Source: a virus
Length of the DNA: 35,112 nt
IMG/VR virus record: IMGVR_UViG_3300032236_001554
Span: 1 to 35,112 of that record
Direction: 5' to 3' (one strand)
Shown here: one piece after another, positions 1-7,134 of the stretch
How the letters are laid out: the number at the start of each line of letters is the position of its first letter
Position numbering within the stretch: position 1 is the stretch's first letter
Notes under the pieces: model-generated
Databases searched by the model: none
What the model was told of the DNA's origin: nothing
The model's input: only the letters and a program-made list of their open reading frames with translations
Made by a program: the position numbers and the translations under genes

Positions 1-2
1 AT

Positions 3-191
3 GGAATCAATAGTGATGATGCTTTTAATAATGGAAACTTTGTTATAACAACTCCTGTAAGAAATCCAGACGGTTCATTGTTCCCACCTCCAGATTTAAC
101 ACACAGAGTAATTAATGATATCGGAAGCGGATCTACTGTAGATAAATCTGGAAAGGTTACTTTAGCACCTGCTGTTACAGGATGTGATTAA
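3..191 (+). CDS. C-terminal end of an unrecognised phage protein (5' truncated by window edge)
   Basis: Reading from base 3 there is an open frame of 62 codons ending at TAA 189-191; the start lies outside the window. The peptide is rich in Gly, Asn, Asp, Ser and Pro (for example PVRNPDGSLFPPPDLTHRV) with no membrane segment, the kind of composition seen at the end of phage structural or neck/tail proteins, but no family is recognised. It meets the next gene tail to tail, with a 4-base overlap (188-191). The open frame and convergent packing support it being real; function is unknown. Confidence 0.6.
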   Translation, partial: GINSDDAFNNGNFVITTPVRNPDGSLFPPPDLTHRVINDIGSGSTVDKSGKVTLAPAVTGCD

Positions 192-967
192 ATATTATAA
201 ACAGGTGGATTATTTGACATTGATGTAAATAACTGATTATAACTAGCTGATAAAGAAATCATTAAACTCATACTAAATGATTGTATAGGAACATTGAATG
301 ATGTAGAAAGATAATCCTTTTGATCATAAAAATATTTTATAATTACATCATCATTACCTTTTTTTGATAATTTTAAAAATATAGATTGAGCCATATCAAT
401 TAATTCTAATATCCAACCATTATTGATATAATTTGTTTTTATATAACTTATAAAGCTATCCGATTCCTTTTTAAAAGCAACTTCAAATGAATTATCTATG
501 AAAGTTTGTAACTCTTGAACTGTTATATATTTTGTATTAATATTATTAATACAATTTGTTGAAGCTTGTGTAATAGGAACACCATCTTCATTACAGATAT
601 AACCATTTACTACTTTACATCCTCCAGCATTTAAAAGTTCTGTATATGCATCTATTCTAGGCATAAAATTAACAAATACAGCACTTAATGCTACATTAGT
701 TGGATATCTAGGATCACCAACACCTTTATAGTAATCTACATATTCATAATATTTGCTATTTGTATTATCTATTAAATTACCTTCTAATAAGTTTTTGTAT
801 GTGCCTATAATAGGACCGCCTAAATTTCCTAAATCTATTTTTTCATCTTTTATTATTCCATCCCAATTAATATTACCAACAGCATTAGCTAAGTCAGCAG
901 TTGCTTGTTTGAAATTAAAATCTAAAAAATTTCCTGTTACTGAAGGAAAACTTGTTGCTAAACTCAT
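188..967 (-). CDS. Hypothetical protein, 259 aa
   Basis: ATG start at 967. No family is recognised. The protein has a Gly/Asn-rich N-terminal third (GNLGGPIIGTYKNLLEGN at about residues 47-64), four Cys in the middle (GGCKVVNGYICNEDG and TNCINN) and a more helical C-terminal half ending in a Ser-rich stretch. There is no signal peptide or clear membrane span. It is the last gene of the long minus-strand run and starts 4 bases after the stop of the 134-aa gene upstream. The sequence GAGGAGGAT, which is also the end of that upstream gene, lies about 12 bases before the ATG, rather far for an efficient ribosome site. A structural role is possible from its neighbour across the strand switch but is only a guess. 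Confidence 0.7.
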   Translation of the reverse strand: MSLATSFPSVTGNFLDFNFKQATADLANAVGNINWDGIIKDEKIDLGNLGGPIIGTYKNLLEGNLIDNTNSKYYEYVDYYKGVGDPRYPTNVALSAVFVNFMPRIDAYTELLNAGGCKVVNGYICNEDGVPITQASTNCINNINTKYITVQELQTFIDNSFEVAFKKESDSFISYIKTNYINNGWILELIDMAQSIFLKLSKKGNDDVIIKYFYDQKDYLSTSFNVPIQSFSMSLMISLSASYNQLFTSMSNNPPVYNI

Positions 968-971
968 ATAA

Positions 972-1376
972 TTAATTATCCTCCTCGTCTATATCTAGGA
1001 AGTTTTCATGCTGCTGCTTAAGGAATATTGTCTTAAGAAATTCCATCATAGCATCACGATCTTTGGCATTTTTAAAGTGCTGAATTATGGTTCTATCTCC
1101 TTGTGTACTATATCCAAAAAGAATATAAGCATCCAGATATTCAGTTATAATTGACTTCAGAATATTTAAATCCCTCAAGACAATCTTATTGTCTTGATAA
1201 TTTTTCTTAAGCCAAATATCTAAAGCCTTTTCTAGCTCTAGGTTATTAAGAGAAGAAAATACCTTTTCCCTAATCTCCCCTAAAGAAGGTTCTTCTATAG
1301 GAGCTTGTAATCCTGTGGAGGATAGAGAAGGGACAGAAGTATTTTTCTTTCTTGTTCTTTTTTTAGGCTCCGACAT
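972..1376 (-). CDS. Small acidic-tailed protein, weak candidate for a gp33-type late transcription co-activator
   Basis: The ATG at 1376 (MSEPKKRTRKK) is preferred over a longer frame starting at 1514, because the extra 46 residues overlap the neighbouring gene and look non-coding. This gives 134 aa. The N-terminus is strongly basic (KKRTRKK, residues about 5-11), a Ser/Pro linker follows, and the rest is helical, ending in ENFLDIDEEDN. T4 gp33 (about 112 aa) and gp55 end in hydrophobic-acidic clamp-binding tails such as LDFLL; the FLD plus acidic end here is reminiscent but not a match. The gene lies downstream of the clamp gene and overlaps the 107-aa gene upstream by 14 bases. Conserved-hypothetical is the safe label. 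Confidence 0.6.
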   Translation of the reverse strand: MSEPKKRTRKKNTSVPSLSSTGLQAPIEEPSLGEIREKVFSSLNNLELEKALDIWLKKNYQDNKIVLRDLNILKSIITEYLDAYILFGYSTQGDRTIIQHFKNAKDRDAMMEFLKTIFLKQQHENFLDIDEEDN

Positions 1377-1686
1377 AAGTTGAGGCTTTGTTATTAATGC
1401 CAAACTTAACAAGGTATTCAATAACAACCTCAATGGAACTAGTCTTGATCTTAAAACGATCTGGAATGAACTGTCCTCCGTCATGCAGTTCGAAGTATTC
1501 CTCACCCATTTCATTATGATTATTATAACAAGTGATGATTACCGATGCTACATTAGGATCTACTACTACAGTCCAACTACGAGGATCTGTATAAGCATAT
1601 TCACCGAATAGTTTATCTACTACATAACCGCTGTCACGAAGACGCTTAATAAAGTAGCTGCATGTTGTTATTTTATTCTTTGACAT
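1363..1686 (-). CDS. Conserved hypothetical protein of T4-like phages, 107 aa
   Basis: ATG at 1686. The compact protein reads KITTCSYFIKRLRDSGYVV near the N-terminus, then DPRSWTVVVDP and FELHDGGQFIP, and IEVVIEYLVKFGI towards the C-terminus. From memory, proteins with this same run of motifs (SYFIKRL, DPRxWT, DGG, EVI.YL) occur as conserved hypotheticals in marine T4-like phages; this recall was not checked. No enzymatic motif is visible. It sits 25 bases downstream of the sliding-clamp gene and overlaps the next gene by 14 bases, so it is probably co-translated with the replication operon. Its role is unknown. Confidence 0.75.
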   Translation of the reverse strand: MSKNKITTCSYFIKRLRDSGYVVDKLFGEYAYTDPRSWTVVVDPNVASVIITCYNNHNEMGEEYFELHDGGQFIPDRFKIKTSSIEVVIEYLVKFGINNKASTYVGA

Positions 1687-1711
1687 ATCGTTTTTATTTA
1701 TTGAAATGTTT

Positions 1712-2464
1712 TTATTTTACAAGTGCAGAAACAATATACTTTAATTCAACATCACTATCATCTTTATTCTGAAATACAAATACTTTATACTGATTATTGA
1801 TCTTTACCTTTACATCATTGCGACATGTAGCAAGATTCTTGAATACTTCAGTATTAATAGGAAGTGCTTCAGGAATTGGTTGACCATCAAATTCTTCAGA
1901 TATTTTTAAAGTAATATTATCAACATTCTGTAGTGTATGATCATTAATTTCAGCACATATTCTTCCTTCACTGGTATAGAAATAAATCTTAGTAAGATCG
2001 GATGCAAATGCATATCCAGCCATGATTTGTTTGAGTTTTGCAGTTGTTATAGAAAATTCTGTATCAAAGTTTAATTGTGCAATTTTACTGATATTAACAG
2101 GACATTCCCTAACAACAGTATCATCAACAAGATGATATTTAAAATGAGTATTTTCATTATCAGGAGCTTTATTAAGACACTTGATGTTATTATGATTTAA
2201 TTCTATAGAAAATTCACCATTGTCACCCAAGCATTCAAGACCAGATAAAAGCTTCTTGATACTAATAATGTTCAGTCTGATAGGCTTTTCAATCTTAAGA
2301 GGAAGTTTAATCCTAGCATATAAGATTACTGTATTATCAGGTGATGAACAGATAGTATAAAGACCTTCTGTATCAGTCTTTAATACACAACTCTCTGAGA
2401 GTCTGTTTACAGGCTTCAAAAGCTTTTCTAAAAAAACCTTTGGGATAGGGATTAATTCACTCAT
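1712..2464 (-). CDS. 45: Sliding clamp, DNA polymerase processivity factor (gp45-like)
   Basis: The 250-aa protein resembles T4 gp45 (228 aa), the trimeric ring that tethers polymerase gp43 to DNA and also activates late transcription. It has the clamp layout of alternating strands and helices: an N-terminal IPKVFLEKLLKPVNRL helix followed by SESCVLKTDTEGLYTI (T4: LSKDTTALLKNF...SGIMLKSGQF), a middle INIISIKKLLSGL segment, a second repeat beginning FSITTAKLKQIMAGYAFA, and a hydrophobic C-terminal strand YIVSALVK. Identity is low and the call rests on fold-like pattern and context. ATG at 2464; the start overlaps the upstream 153-aa gene by 8 bases. No Shine-Dalgarno sequence precedes it. The clamp loader genes usually near gp45 are not in this window. 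Confidence 0.75.
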   Translation of the reverse strand: MSELIPIPKVFLEKLLKPVNRLSESCVLKTDTEGLYTICSSPDNTVILYARIKLPLKIEKPIRLNIISIKKLLSGLECLGDNGEFSIELNHNNIKCLNKAPDNENTHFKYHLVDDTVVRECPVNISKIAQLNFDTEFSITTAKLKQIMAGYAFASDLTKIYFYTSEGRICAEINDHTLQNVDNITLKISEEFDGQPIPEALPINTEVFKNLATCRNDVKVKINNQYKVFVFQNKDDSDVELKYIVSALVK

Positions 2465-2918
2465 ATTTGGTTAGTTTGCTATTTTGAAGTAATTTTAGCA
2501 TACCAGCCAATGTTTTGTCGATATTTTTTAGAGAATTTCTGATACTATCCACATCACTGCGACTAATCAATACCTCTCCACTATCCTTTCTAATCTTTAA
2601 AGGAGCCTGTGGGTGCGCTACAGACGCAGGGAGAGGCGTTCCTACTAATGGAGCATGAGCATTGATGGGTTCTGGAATCGACTGCAAAGCCAATTCATTA
2701 ACACCTTCATAAGCTTTTCTCACATCAGCAGGAACTTCTGCCTCAAAAGAAGTTTTTTGAATCTGCTGTCCAACAAGAGGAGCAACAAAATTCTGCATAT
2801 TGATTTTGTTTGCACTATTATTAGAACGCTCGACAGTTAATGAATCCACACCGCTTAAGTGTGAACCAACCATTCTGGCAAGCATTGCTGCTTCAATAAC
2901 TTCTTCTCTATTCTGCAT
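2457..2918 (-). CDS. Hypothetical protein between gp32 and clamp, 153 aa
   Basis: ATG at 2918, one base after the gp32 stop. No family is recognised. The N-terminal 40 residues are helical (REEVIEAAMLARMVGSHLSG), the middle is a low-complexity Ala/Pro/Val linker (HAPLVGTPLPASVAHPQAPL, about residues 88-107), and the C-terminus is a predicted helix with regular hydrophobic spacing (VDSIRNSLKNIDKTLAGMLKLL) that could be a coiled coil. Two terminal helices joined by a flexible linker suggest an adaptor that bridges two partners. Its place between gp32 and gp45 suggests a replication partner, but there is no direct evidence. Confidence 0.7.
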   Translation of the reverse strand: MQNREEVIEAAMLARMVGSHLSGVDSLTVERSNNSANKINMQNFVAPLVGQQIQKTSFEAEVPADVRKAYEGVNELALQSIPEPINAHAPLVGTPLPASVAHPQAPLKIRKDSGEVLISRSDVDSIRNSLKNIDKTLAGMLKLLQNSKLTKYE

Positions 2919-2919
2919 T

Positions 2920-3780
2920 TTAGAGATCCTTCAGGATATCTTGGATTCTATCGTCCTGTGCTTGTGCTTCTGTAAGCTCTTCCTTCTCAGAAGAAACAGA
3001 AGATGTCTTGTTGACGATGGGAGCAACGTACTCCTCTTCTTCCTTATAAGAAGTAGGAACAGAAGTCTCAGAAACTTCCTCACCCAAGAAGTGAATCTTC
3101 AGCATCTTGGAGATTTCGTCTCTAGTCTTGTGTTCAAAGACACCATCAAGATCCTTTGCAGATGCATAGATCTCTTCGACATTATCAACACCTTCCAGTG
3201 CTGAAGGAGACATGAACTTAGAAGCTGTGTAGGTAGGATAACCACCTTCATTTGACTCTACCTTAATACGAAGACTGCATCCCTTCTCAGAAAGATCAAA
3301 GATCTTGGAACCAAACTCTTCAGCATCATCACCATTTATGGCTTCAGAAATAATCTTGAAGAGTTGCTTACCAAAGCGAAGAACCTTGGTCTGTCCCTGA
3401 TTATCGGGATTGGTAGGATCTTTAACAACATAAGCGTTGCAAAGCCAACTTTCGTTCCTCTTCAGAGGCTTGATGCGCTCAATCTCACCTTCATTCTTGG
3501 TGTTATAAATCTTGGAACGATACTCATCAATAGGGCATCCCTCTCCATATGTATTAGGACAGAGGACAGAAACCAACTGATTAGTGATGACACTCTTCCA
3601 GATATGATGGAAATAGTGGAATAGAGTTCTCTCTGGATTCTCAAGATTTGGAATCAGACGAACTACATATGTATTTCCGATCTCAAGCTTCATGAAATCA
3701 CGATAGCCAGCATTATCGGAGGTTGTCTTCTTGTTAAGAGCCTCTTTAATAGACTCGAATAGGTTGTTTGTATACTTCAT
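2920..3780 (-). CDS. 32: Single-stranded DNA-binding protein (gp32-like)
   Basis: The protein coats single-stranded DNA during replication, recombination and repair and contacts gp59, gp43 and UvsY. At 286 aa it is close to T4 gp32 (301 aa). Visible features are a basic N-terminal segment (FESIKEALNKK) for cooperative binding, the OB-fold core opening with YRDFMKLEIGNTYVVRLIPN (26-45), a Cys region CPNTYGEGCPIDEY (74-87), aromatic-rich central strands and an acidic Glu/Asp-rich tail from about residue 246 ending DDRIQDILKDL. T4 gp32 binds zinc through one His and three Cys; here the last Cys of the CPxC pair is Asp85, so the zinc site looks incomplete. The gene follows gp59 by 57 bases, a gap holding a likely translational operator. 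Confidence 0.93.
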   Translation of the reverse strand: MKYTNNLFESIKEALNKKTTSDNAGYRDFMKLEIGNTYVVRLIPNLENPERTLFHYFHHIWKSVITNQLVSVLCPNTYGEGCPIDEYRSKIYNTKNEGEIERIKPLKRNESWLCNAYVVKDPTNPDNQGQTKVLRFGKQLFKIISEAINGDDAEEFGSKIFDLSEKGCSLRIKVESNEGGYPTYTASKFMSPSALEGVDNVEEIYASAKDLDGVFEHKTRDEISKMLKIHFLGEEVSETSVPTSYKEEEEYVAPIVNKTSSVSSEKEELTEAQAQDDRIQDILKDL

Positions 3781-3787
3781 AATTTAG

Positions 3788-3816
3788 TTTTGTTTGTTTT
3801 TGTTTGTTTTTGTTTT
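3788..3816 (-). promoter_or_regulatory. A/C-only repeat in the gp32 mRNA leader, probable autoregulatory site
   Basis: On the minus strand the 29 bases contain only A and C, built from a 10-base unit CAAAAACAAA repeated about 2.6 times. They end 7 bases before the gp32 ATG at 3780, with no Shine-Dalgarno sequence. Such a tract cannot fold. T4 gp32 represses its own translation by spreading cooperatively over an unstructured A/U-rich leader, nucleated at an upstream pseudoknot, so a similar role here is inferred from position and composition. An alternative is a simple A-rich translation enhancer. Confidence 0.55.
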
Positions 3817-3837
3817 CTATGCTTCTAATATAATAGC

Positions 3838-4494
3838 TCAAACTGACGCAGTTTGCAACTCTTTTTTTAGAAATTCTTTTATTTTCTTAATAGCCTCTTT
3901 TACAAGAGTTTTTGTCTTTTCACTAGTATAGTAGCGTGTTTTATAAGAATCAATTCGATCAAAAAAGTCACCAGACCAGATTATTCTTTCCTCTTCATTC
4001 ATCATTCTAAATCGATCTAGATTACCAAGACCAATCAAAGCATAAGGATTTACATTATGCTCTCTATAATGCTGCATCCATGTAGGCATTGATCTGATTT
4101 TATGGTTTAAATAGTCATCAAGCTGTATTCTATTTTTTAAACAGAACATAGCAATGTAGTGAAAACTCTCTTTGATTTTATCCAATTGCTTTTCAGGAGA
4201 CTCGTCTTCTCTTTTCTTCATAGCAAGAGAATATGCTCTGATTGCTGGTCTAGTTATAAAGAATTGGATAGGGGGACAATCTTCGTCTGGATGTAGCTCT
4301 CTAGGTGCTCCAAAAAAATCATCAGGAGTTATATGAGGAAACTTTGAGAAAAATGCATTTAGTTTACGCAGTTGAACTACCAGAGTAGGACTTATGTTTG
4401 AGAAGTCCTTTCTAGGTTGATACGGTAGTCCATTACGGAAATACTTTAAGAAACAATTGTATATGTTCTTTTCTTGCTGTGAAATATTGCTCAA
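3838..4494 (-). CDS. 59: Helicase loader (gp59-like)
   Basis: gp59 loads the gp41 helicase onto gp32-covered forks. The 218-aa length matches T4 gp59 (217 aa). Similarity is patchy but collinear: near the N-terminus FLKYFRNGLPYQPRKDF then RKLNAFFSKFPHITPDDFF (T4: an RDKYFFQKLSEKYK region). In the C-terminal half, PTWMQHYREHNVNPYALIGL and ERIIWSGDFFDRIDSYKTRY align with T4 QSSYIFKLLQSNIISFETF and LVWNNYSIKLKAYRK. The C-terminus is very basic. The position just upstream of gp32 and downstream of gp41 agrees with the T4 order. ATG at 4494 overlaps the upstream gene by 4 bases. The assignment rests on remembered T4 sequence plus context. Confidence 0.6.
   Translation of the reverse strand: MSNISQQEKNIYNCFLKYFRNGLPYQPRKDFSNISPTLVVQLRKLNAFFSKFPHITPDDFFGAPRELHPDEDCPPIQFFITRPAIRAYSLAMKKREDESPEKQLDKIKESFHYIAMFCLKNRIQLDDYLNHKIRSMPTWMQHYREHNVNPYALIGLGNLDRFRMMNEEERIIWSGDFFDRIDSYKTRYYTSEKTKTLVKEAIKKIKEFLKKELQTASV
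3839..3855 (-). promoter_or_regulatory. Perfect hairpin upstream of gp32, at the end of the gp59 gene
   Basis: CAAACTG (3839-3845) and CAGTTTG (3849-3855) form a perfect 7-bp stem with a 3-base loop. In gp32 mRNA it lies about 59-75 bases before the start codon, and the A/C tract follows it. In T4 a pseudoknot at a similar distance nucleates gp32 binding to its own leader. No second pseudoknot helix is evident by eye. The hairpin also spans the last codons of gp59. Confidence 0.5.
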
Positions 4495-4799
4495 GGATTG
4501 TCGGAAGTTTTTTTGTTAAGTTTTGATCTGAAAATTTTCTTATAGATATTGGGTGTGCTACTAAGATAAGCCTTTATTACGTTTTGTAAATTATTTTCTC
4601 CTAAAAGTTCAAAATAAATTTTCTGTGTCTTCTTATCTTCTATCAGGAACTTTAAGAAGTTCAAGAAATTAAATTTCTTTTTTCTGGATATACAGACAAA
4701 AGAACCGAATTTAAGAGTAATATCCTCAAATTCGGATAAATCAAATACGTTTGATGGGTTTACGATTTCTTCTACTTGTTGTGTGGATGTGATGATCAT
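4491..4799 (-). CDS. Hypothetical protein in the gp33 position, 102 aa
   Basis: ATG at 4799, overlapping both neighbours by 4 bases, which supports a real coupled gene. No family is recognised. The N-terminal half is acidic to neutral (VFDLSEFEDITLKFGSFV) and the C-terminal half basic, with a hydrophobic helix KFNFLNFLKFLIEDKK (about residues 42-57). In T4 the gene immediately before 59 is 33, the late-transcription co-activator of 112 aa. Size and place fit, but the protein ends SKLNKKTSDNP and lacks the clamp-binding LDFLL-type tail, so a gp33 assignment cannot be supported. Confidence 0.65.
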   Translation of the reverse strand: MIITSTQQVEEIVNPSNVFDLSEFEDITLKFGSFVCISRKKKFNFLNFLKFLIEDKKTQKIYFELLGENNLQNVIKAYLSSTPNIYKKIFRSKLNKKTSDNP

Positions 4800-5683
4800 A
4801 GTGGTTTTAAATTCTTTGTTATCTCCATGAATATAGGAGTTATCTTTCCTGCTGAAGCATTCGGATGTCCTCCTCCTTCACAGACTTTTTCAGCAAAAGC
4901 ACCACAATCAATAGGATTTTCTTGGGTGCATTGTCTTATGGAAACTTTTTCATTCTTTACATTAATAAAGAAAAATAGGTCAGGAGAATACTTTTTAATC
5001 AGAATCTCCATAACCTGTGGAACTATACGTTCTACCATAGCCGCACAGGTTTTTTTTACCTTTCCACCGATGTTTATCTCACCATAATAGACAGGAATCT
5101 TTGATGCTTCATCAGCTGCTTCCTTCTTAATAAAGGCTATGGCTCTCTTTTGCTTATCGGTAAATGGTTTCCATCCATTATAGTAATCTTTTATGAAATC
5201 AGAGAATCTATTCTGATATTCACTCCAGAATAAAATATTCAGATCATATGAATAAGGAATCTGTAACTTATAAGAATCAAAGTCATCAATGATGGCAACA
5301 AGTGTTTTCTGTGCTTCTGTTGCTGTGATGGTTTCTTTGAATAATTTATACGTTAAAAGTGTATTTGATGAATATTCCTTGTATAAGATTTTAGCCTTTT
5401 TAAACTTTTCTACAAAGGTTTCAGAAGATTTATGATGGTCTATGAATGTTATATGGGACTGATCAAGTTCAGGTAGAAATTCTTCCCTTAAACCCAAATC
5501 TAACACAAAAGTCTCTGATGGATTATGAGTATTTGTAATCTCCCTTTTCAGTTTTGGGATCTCCATATTAGAAATAGGAGTATACTGAAAGGAGTCTTCC
5601 TGTGGTTTGCTCCACATATAAGCCAGAATACTTCCTGCTCCGTCTAGATCATTGTGAGAAAATAAATGGTGACATTTTGCCAT
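4796..5683 (-). CDS. DHH-family phosphoesterase (RecJ/nanoRNase-like)
   Basis: The 295-aa protein carries the full DHH set: FSHNDLDGAGS at 8-18 (motif I), VLDLG at 60-64 (motif II), FIDHHKSS at 80-87 (the DHH motif), IIDDFDSYKL at 131-140 (motif IV Asp) and a DHHA1-type GGGHPNASAGK at 270-280 that binds the substrate end. Family members are Mn-dependent phosphoesterases that act on short oligonucleotides, cyclic dinucleotides or single-stranded DNA ends. At this size it resembles the two-domain nanoRNase/pAp-phosphatase type more than full RecJ. It sits between gp41 and gp59/gp32 and overlaps the next gene by 4 bases, which suggests work at the fork, in primer removal, or in nucleotide salvage or signalling. 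Confidence 0.85.
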   Translation of the reverse strand: MAKCHHLFSHNDLDGAGSILAYMWSKPQEDSFQYTPISNMEIPKLKREITNTHNPSETFVLDLGLREEFLPELDQSHITFIDHHKSSETFVEKFKKAKILYKEYSSNTLLTYKLFKETITATEAQKTLVAIIDDFDSYKLQIPYSYDLNILFWSEYQNRFSDFIKDYYNGWKPFTDKQKRAIAFIKKEAADEASKIPVYYGEINIGGKVKKTCAAMVERIVPQVMEILIKKYSPDLFFFINVKNEKVSIRQCTQENPIDCGAFAEKVCEGGGHPNASAGKITPIFMEITKNLKPL

Positions 5684-5709
5684 ATGGTGTACTATTTACA
5701 GAGATACTC

Positions 5710-7092
5710 TTAATTGTCATCTGTACTATCTAAATTTTCAATTGCATTAAGAGTATCTGCTATACTATTACTTTTACCATTTTTGAACTTATCGGACACA
5801 AACATCAAAGATACGTTATCAGGATCTTTGATACTGAGAGTGGGATAATCAATCTCCAAAACAGTGTTACAATCTTTTCTACCGAATCGGTTCTTCGTGA
5901 TACCAAGATGGATTATACCAGCATCAAAATCACCATCTTCAGACCAAATAGAGAATTGAGCATCAGCAGTATGAGCAAGACCCATAGATTCACTCATCGT
6001 TTCTAGACCAGGATTTGCTTCTCCATAAGCACTTCTGTTGGTTTGAGTGGCACTAATCACAGGACACTCAAAATGATATGACATGGCTCTTACATGCTCC
6101 GTAACAGCCTTAACAGACTCATATGAATTCTTACCTTTCTCAGGTGGAGCAATAAGATTTAGATAGTCGATAACAATTACATCTGGCTTGATTCCCTTTC
6201 TTACCAATTTGTCTATATATGCCTTAATATGAGCAGGAGTTACTGTCTGTGGAGGAAATTCCTTAACAATAAGCTTTGCTTCACTATGCTTTGCTTTATA
6301 GGAATTTACTTGCTTCTTAAGTGGTTCAATATTAAACGGCAATTCCTTCTGTGCAATGTTAGAAAACAAGGAACTCATTCGCTTTGAGTAAACTTGTTCT
6401 GACATTTCCAAAGAGATCAAAACTACTGTTTTATTTTGATTAAGAATATTAGCAGCTATGTTACCCAAAAAGATAGATTTTCCTGAATTTGTCGTTCCAT
6501 AGAATACATATAATGCTCTTCCATCAGAAAGGAATCCACCACCAATATGATCATCAAGCCATTTCCAACCAGTAGAAAGTGTTTTGGTAATCTTTAAGAG
6601 TTCTTTACAATGCTCATCAATATTCTCAAAGTAATCAAATCCGATATTATCAATAAGAGAAATTCCACATGCCTTTTCAAAATCTTCAAGAATCTGAGTC
6701 GTATTGATAGTTCCAGATTGGACATCGACCGATGTTTTTAGAACAGTATTATAAACTGCTTTCTCTTTCAAGAATCTTTCTGTATTCTTGAGAAGAACAT
6801 CTCTGTCATAAGTTTTGTCAATATCAGCAAAACTAAGAGCAACATTTCTAAGTGCCAGTTTTCTTTCAGGTTCTACTAAATGTGCTTTAAGTTCTGTGAT
6901 ATTTGGTACTTTTCCATGAGCATAAAAATATTGATGAAGAGTCTCAAATACAATTCTAATGTCTTTGTTTTTAAAGTATGAAGGTTTTGCATACTCTATA
7001 ATACTTTCTAGATAGATAGAATCAAAAATAGCATTATAGATCATCATCCTCTCAAAGAGGTCGAAGTCTAAAGGGAGAGTATTTTTTACCAT
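5710..7092 (-). CDS. 41: Replicative DNA helicase (gp41, DnaB-like)
   Basis: This hexameric 5'-3' helicase unwinds the fork ahead of the polymerase. The 460-aa protein has an N-terminal helical domain (about 1-150) and a RecA-fold ATPase domain. Motifs are TLSTGWKWLDDHIGGGF (171-187), Walker A GTTNSGKS (199-206), ISLEMSE (226-232), Walker B DVIVIDYLNL (304-313) and the sensor-like ATQTNR (348-353). T4 gp41 is 475 aa, so this looks full length. The C-terminus is Asn/Asp-rich, as expected for partner contacts. ATG at 7092 without Shine-Dalgarno, 42 bases after the uvsX stop. It is followed by the DHH gene after 26 bases. Confidence 0.93.
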   Translation of the reverse strand: MVKNTLPLDFDLFERMMIYNAIFDSIYLESIIEYAKPSYFKNKDIRIVFETLHQYFYAHGKVPNITELKAHLVEPERKLALRNVALSFADIDKTYDRDVLLKNTERFLKEKAVYNTVLKTSVDVQSGTINTTQILEDFEKACGISLIDNIGFDYFENIDEHCKELLKITKTLSTGWKWLDDHIGGGFLSDGRALYVFYGTTNSGKSIFLGNIAANILNQNKTVVLISLEMSEQVYSKRMSSLFSNIAQKELPFNIEPLKKQVNSYKAKHSEAKLIVKEFPPQTVTPAHIKAYIDKLVRKGIKPDVIVIDYLNLIAPPEKGKNSYESVKAVTEHVRAMSYHFECPVISATQTNRSAYGEANPGLETMSESMGLAHTADAQFSIWSEDGDFDAGIIHLGITKNRFGRKDCNTVLEIDYPTLSIKDPDNVSLMFVSDKFKNGKSNSIADTLNAIENLDSTDDN

Positions 7093-7134
7093 ATCAGCAT
7101 ATTATAGATTGCTTTGATGATATTAACAACGCTT

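Noticed and set aside
1377-1514. Longer start for the 134-aa gene
   Set aside because: The extension lies wholly inside the well-formed 107-aa gene and reads as out-of-frame sequence.
3788-3816. CRISPR-like or satellite repeat
   Set aside because: The 10-base unit is a short low-complexity A/C tract with no spacers; it fits a leader element.
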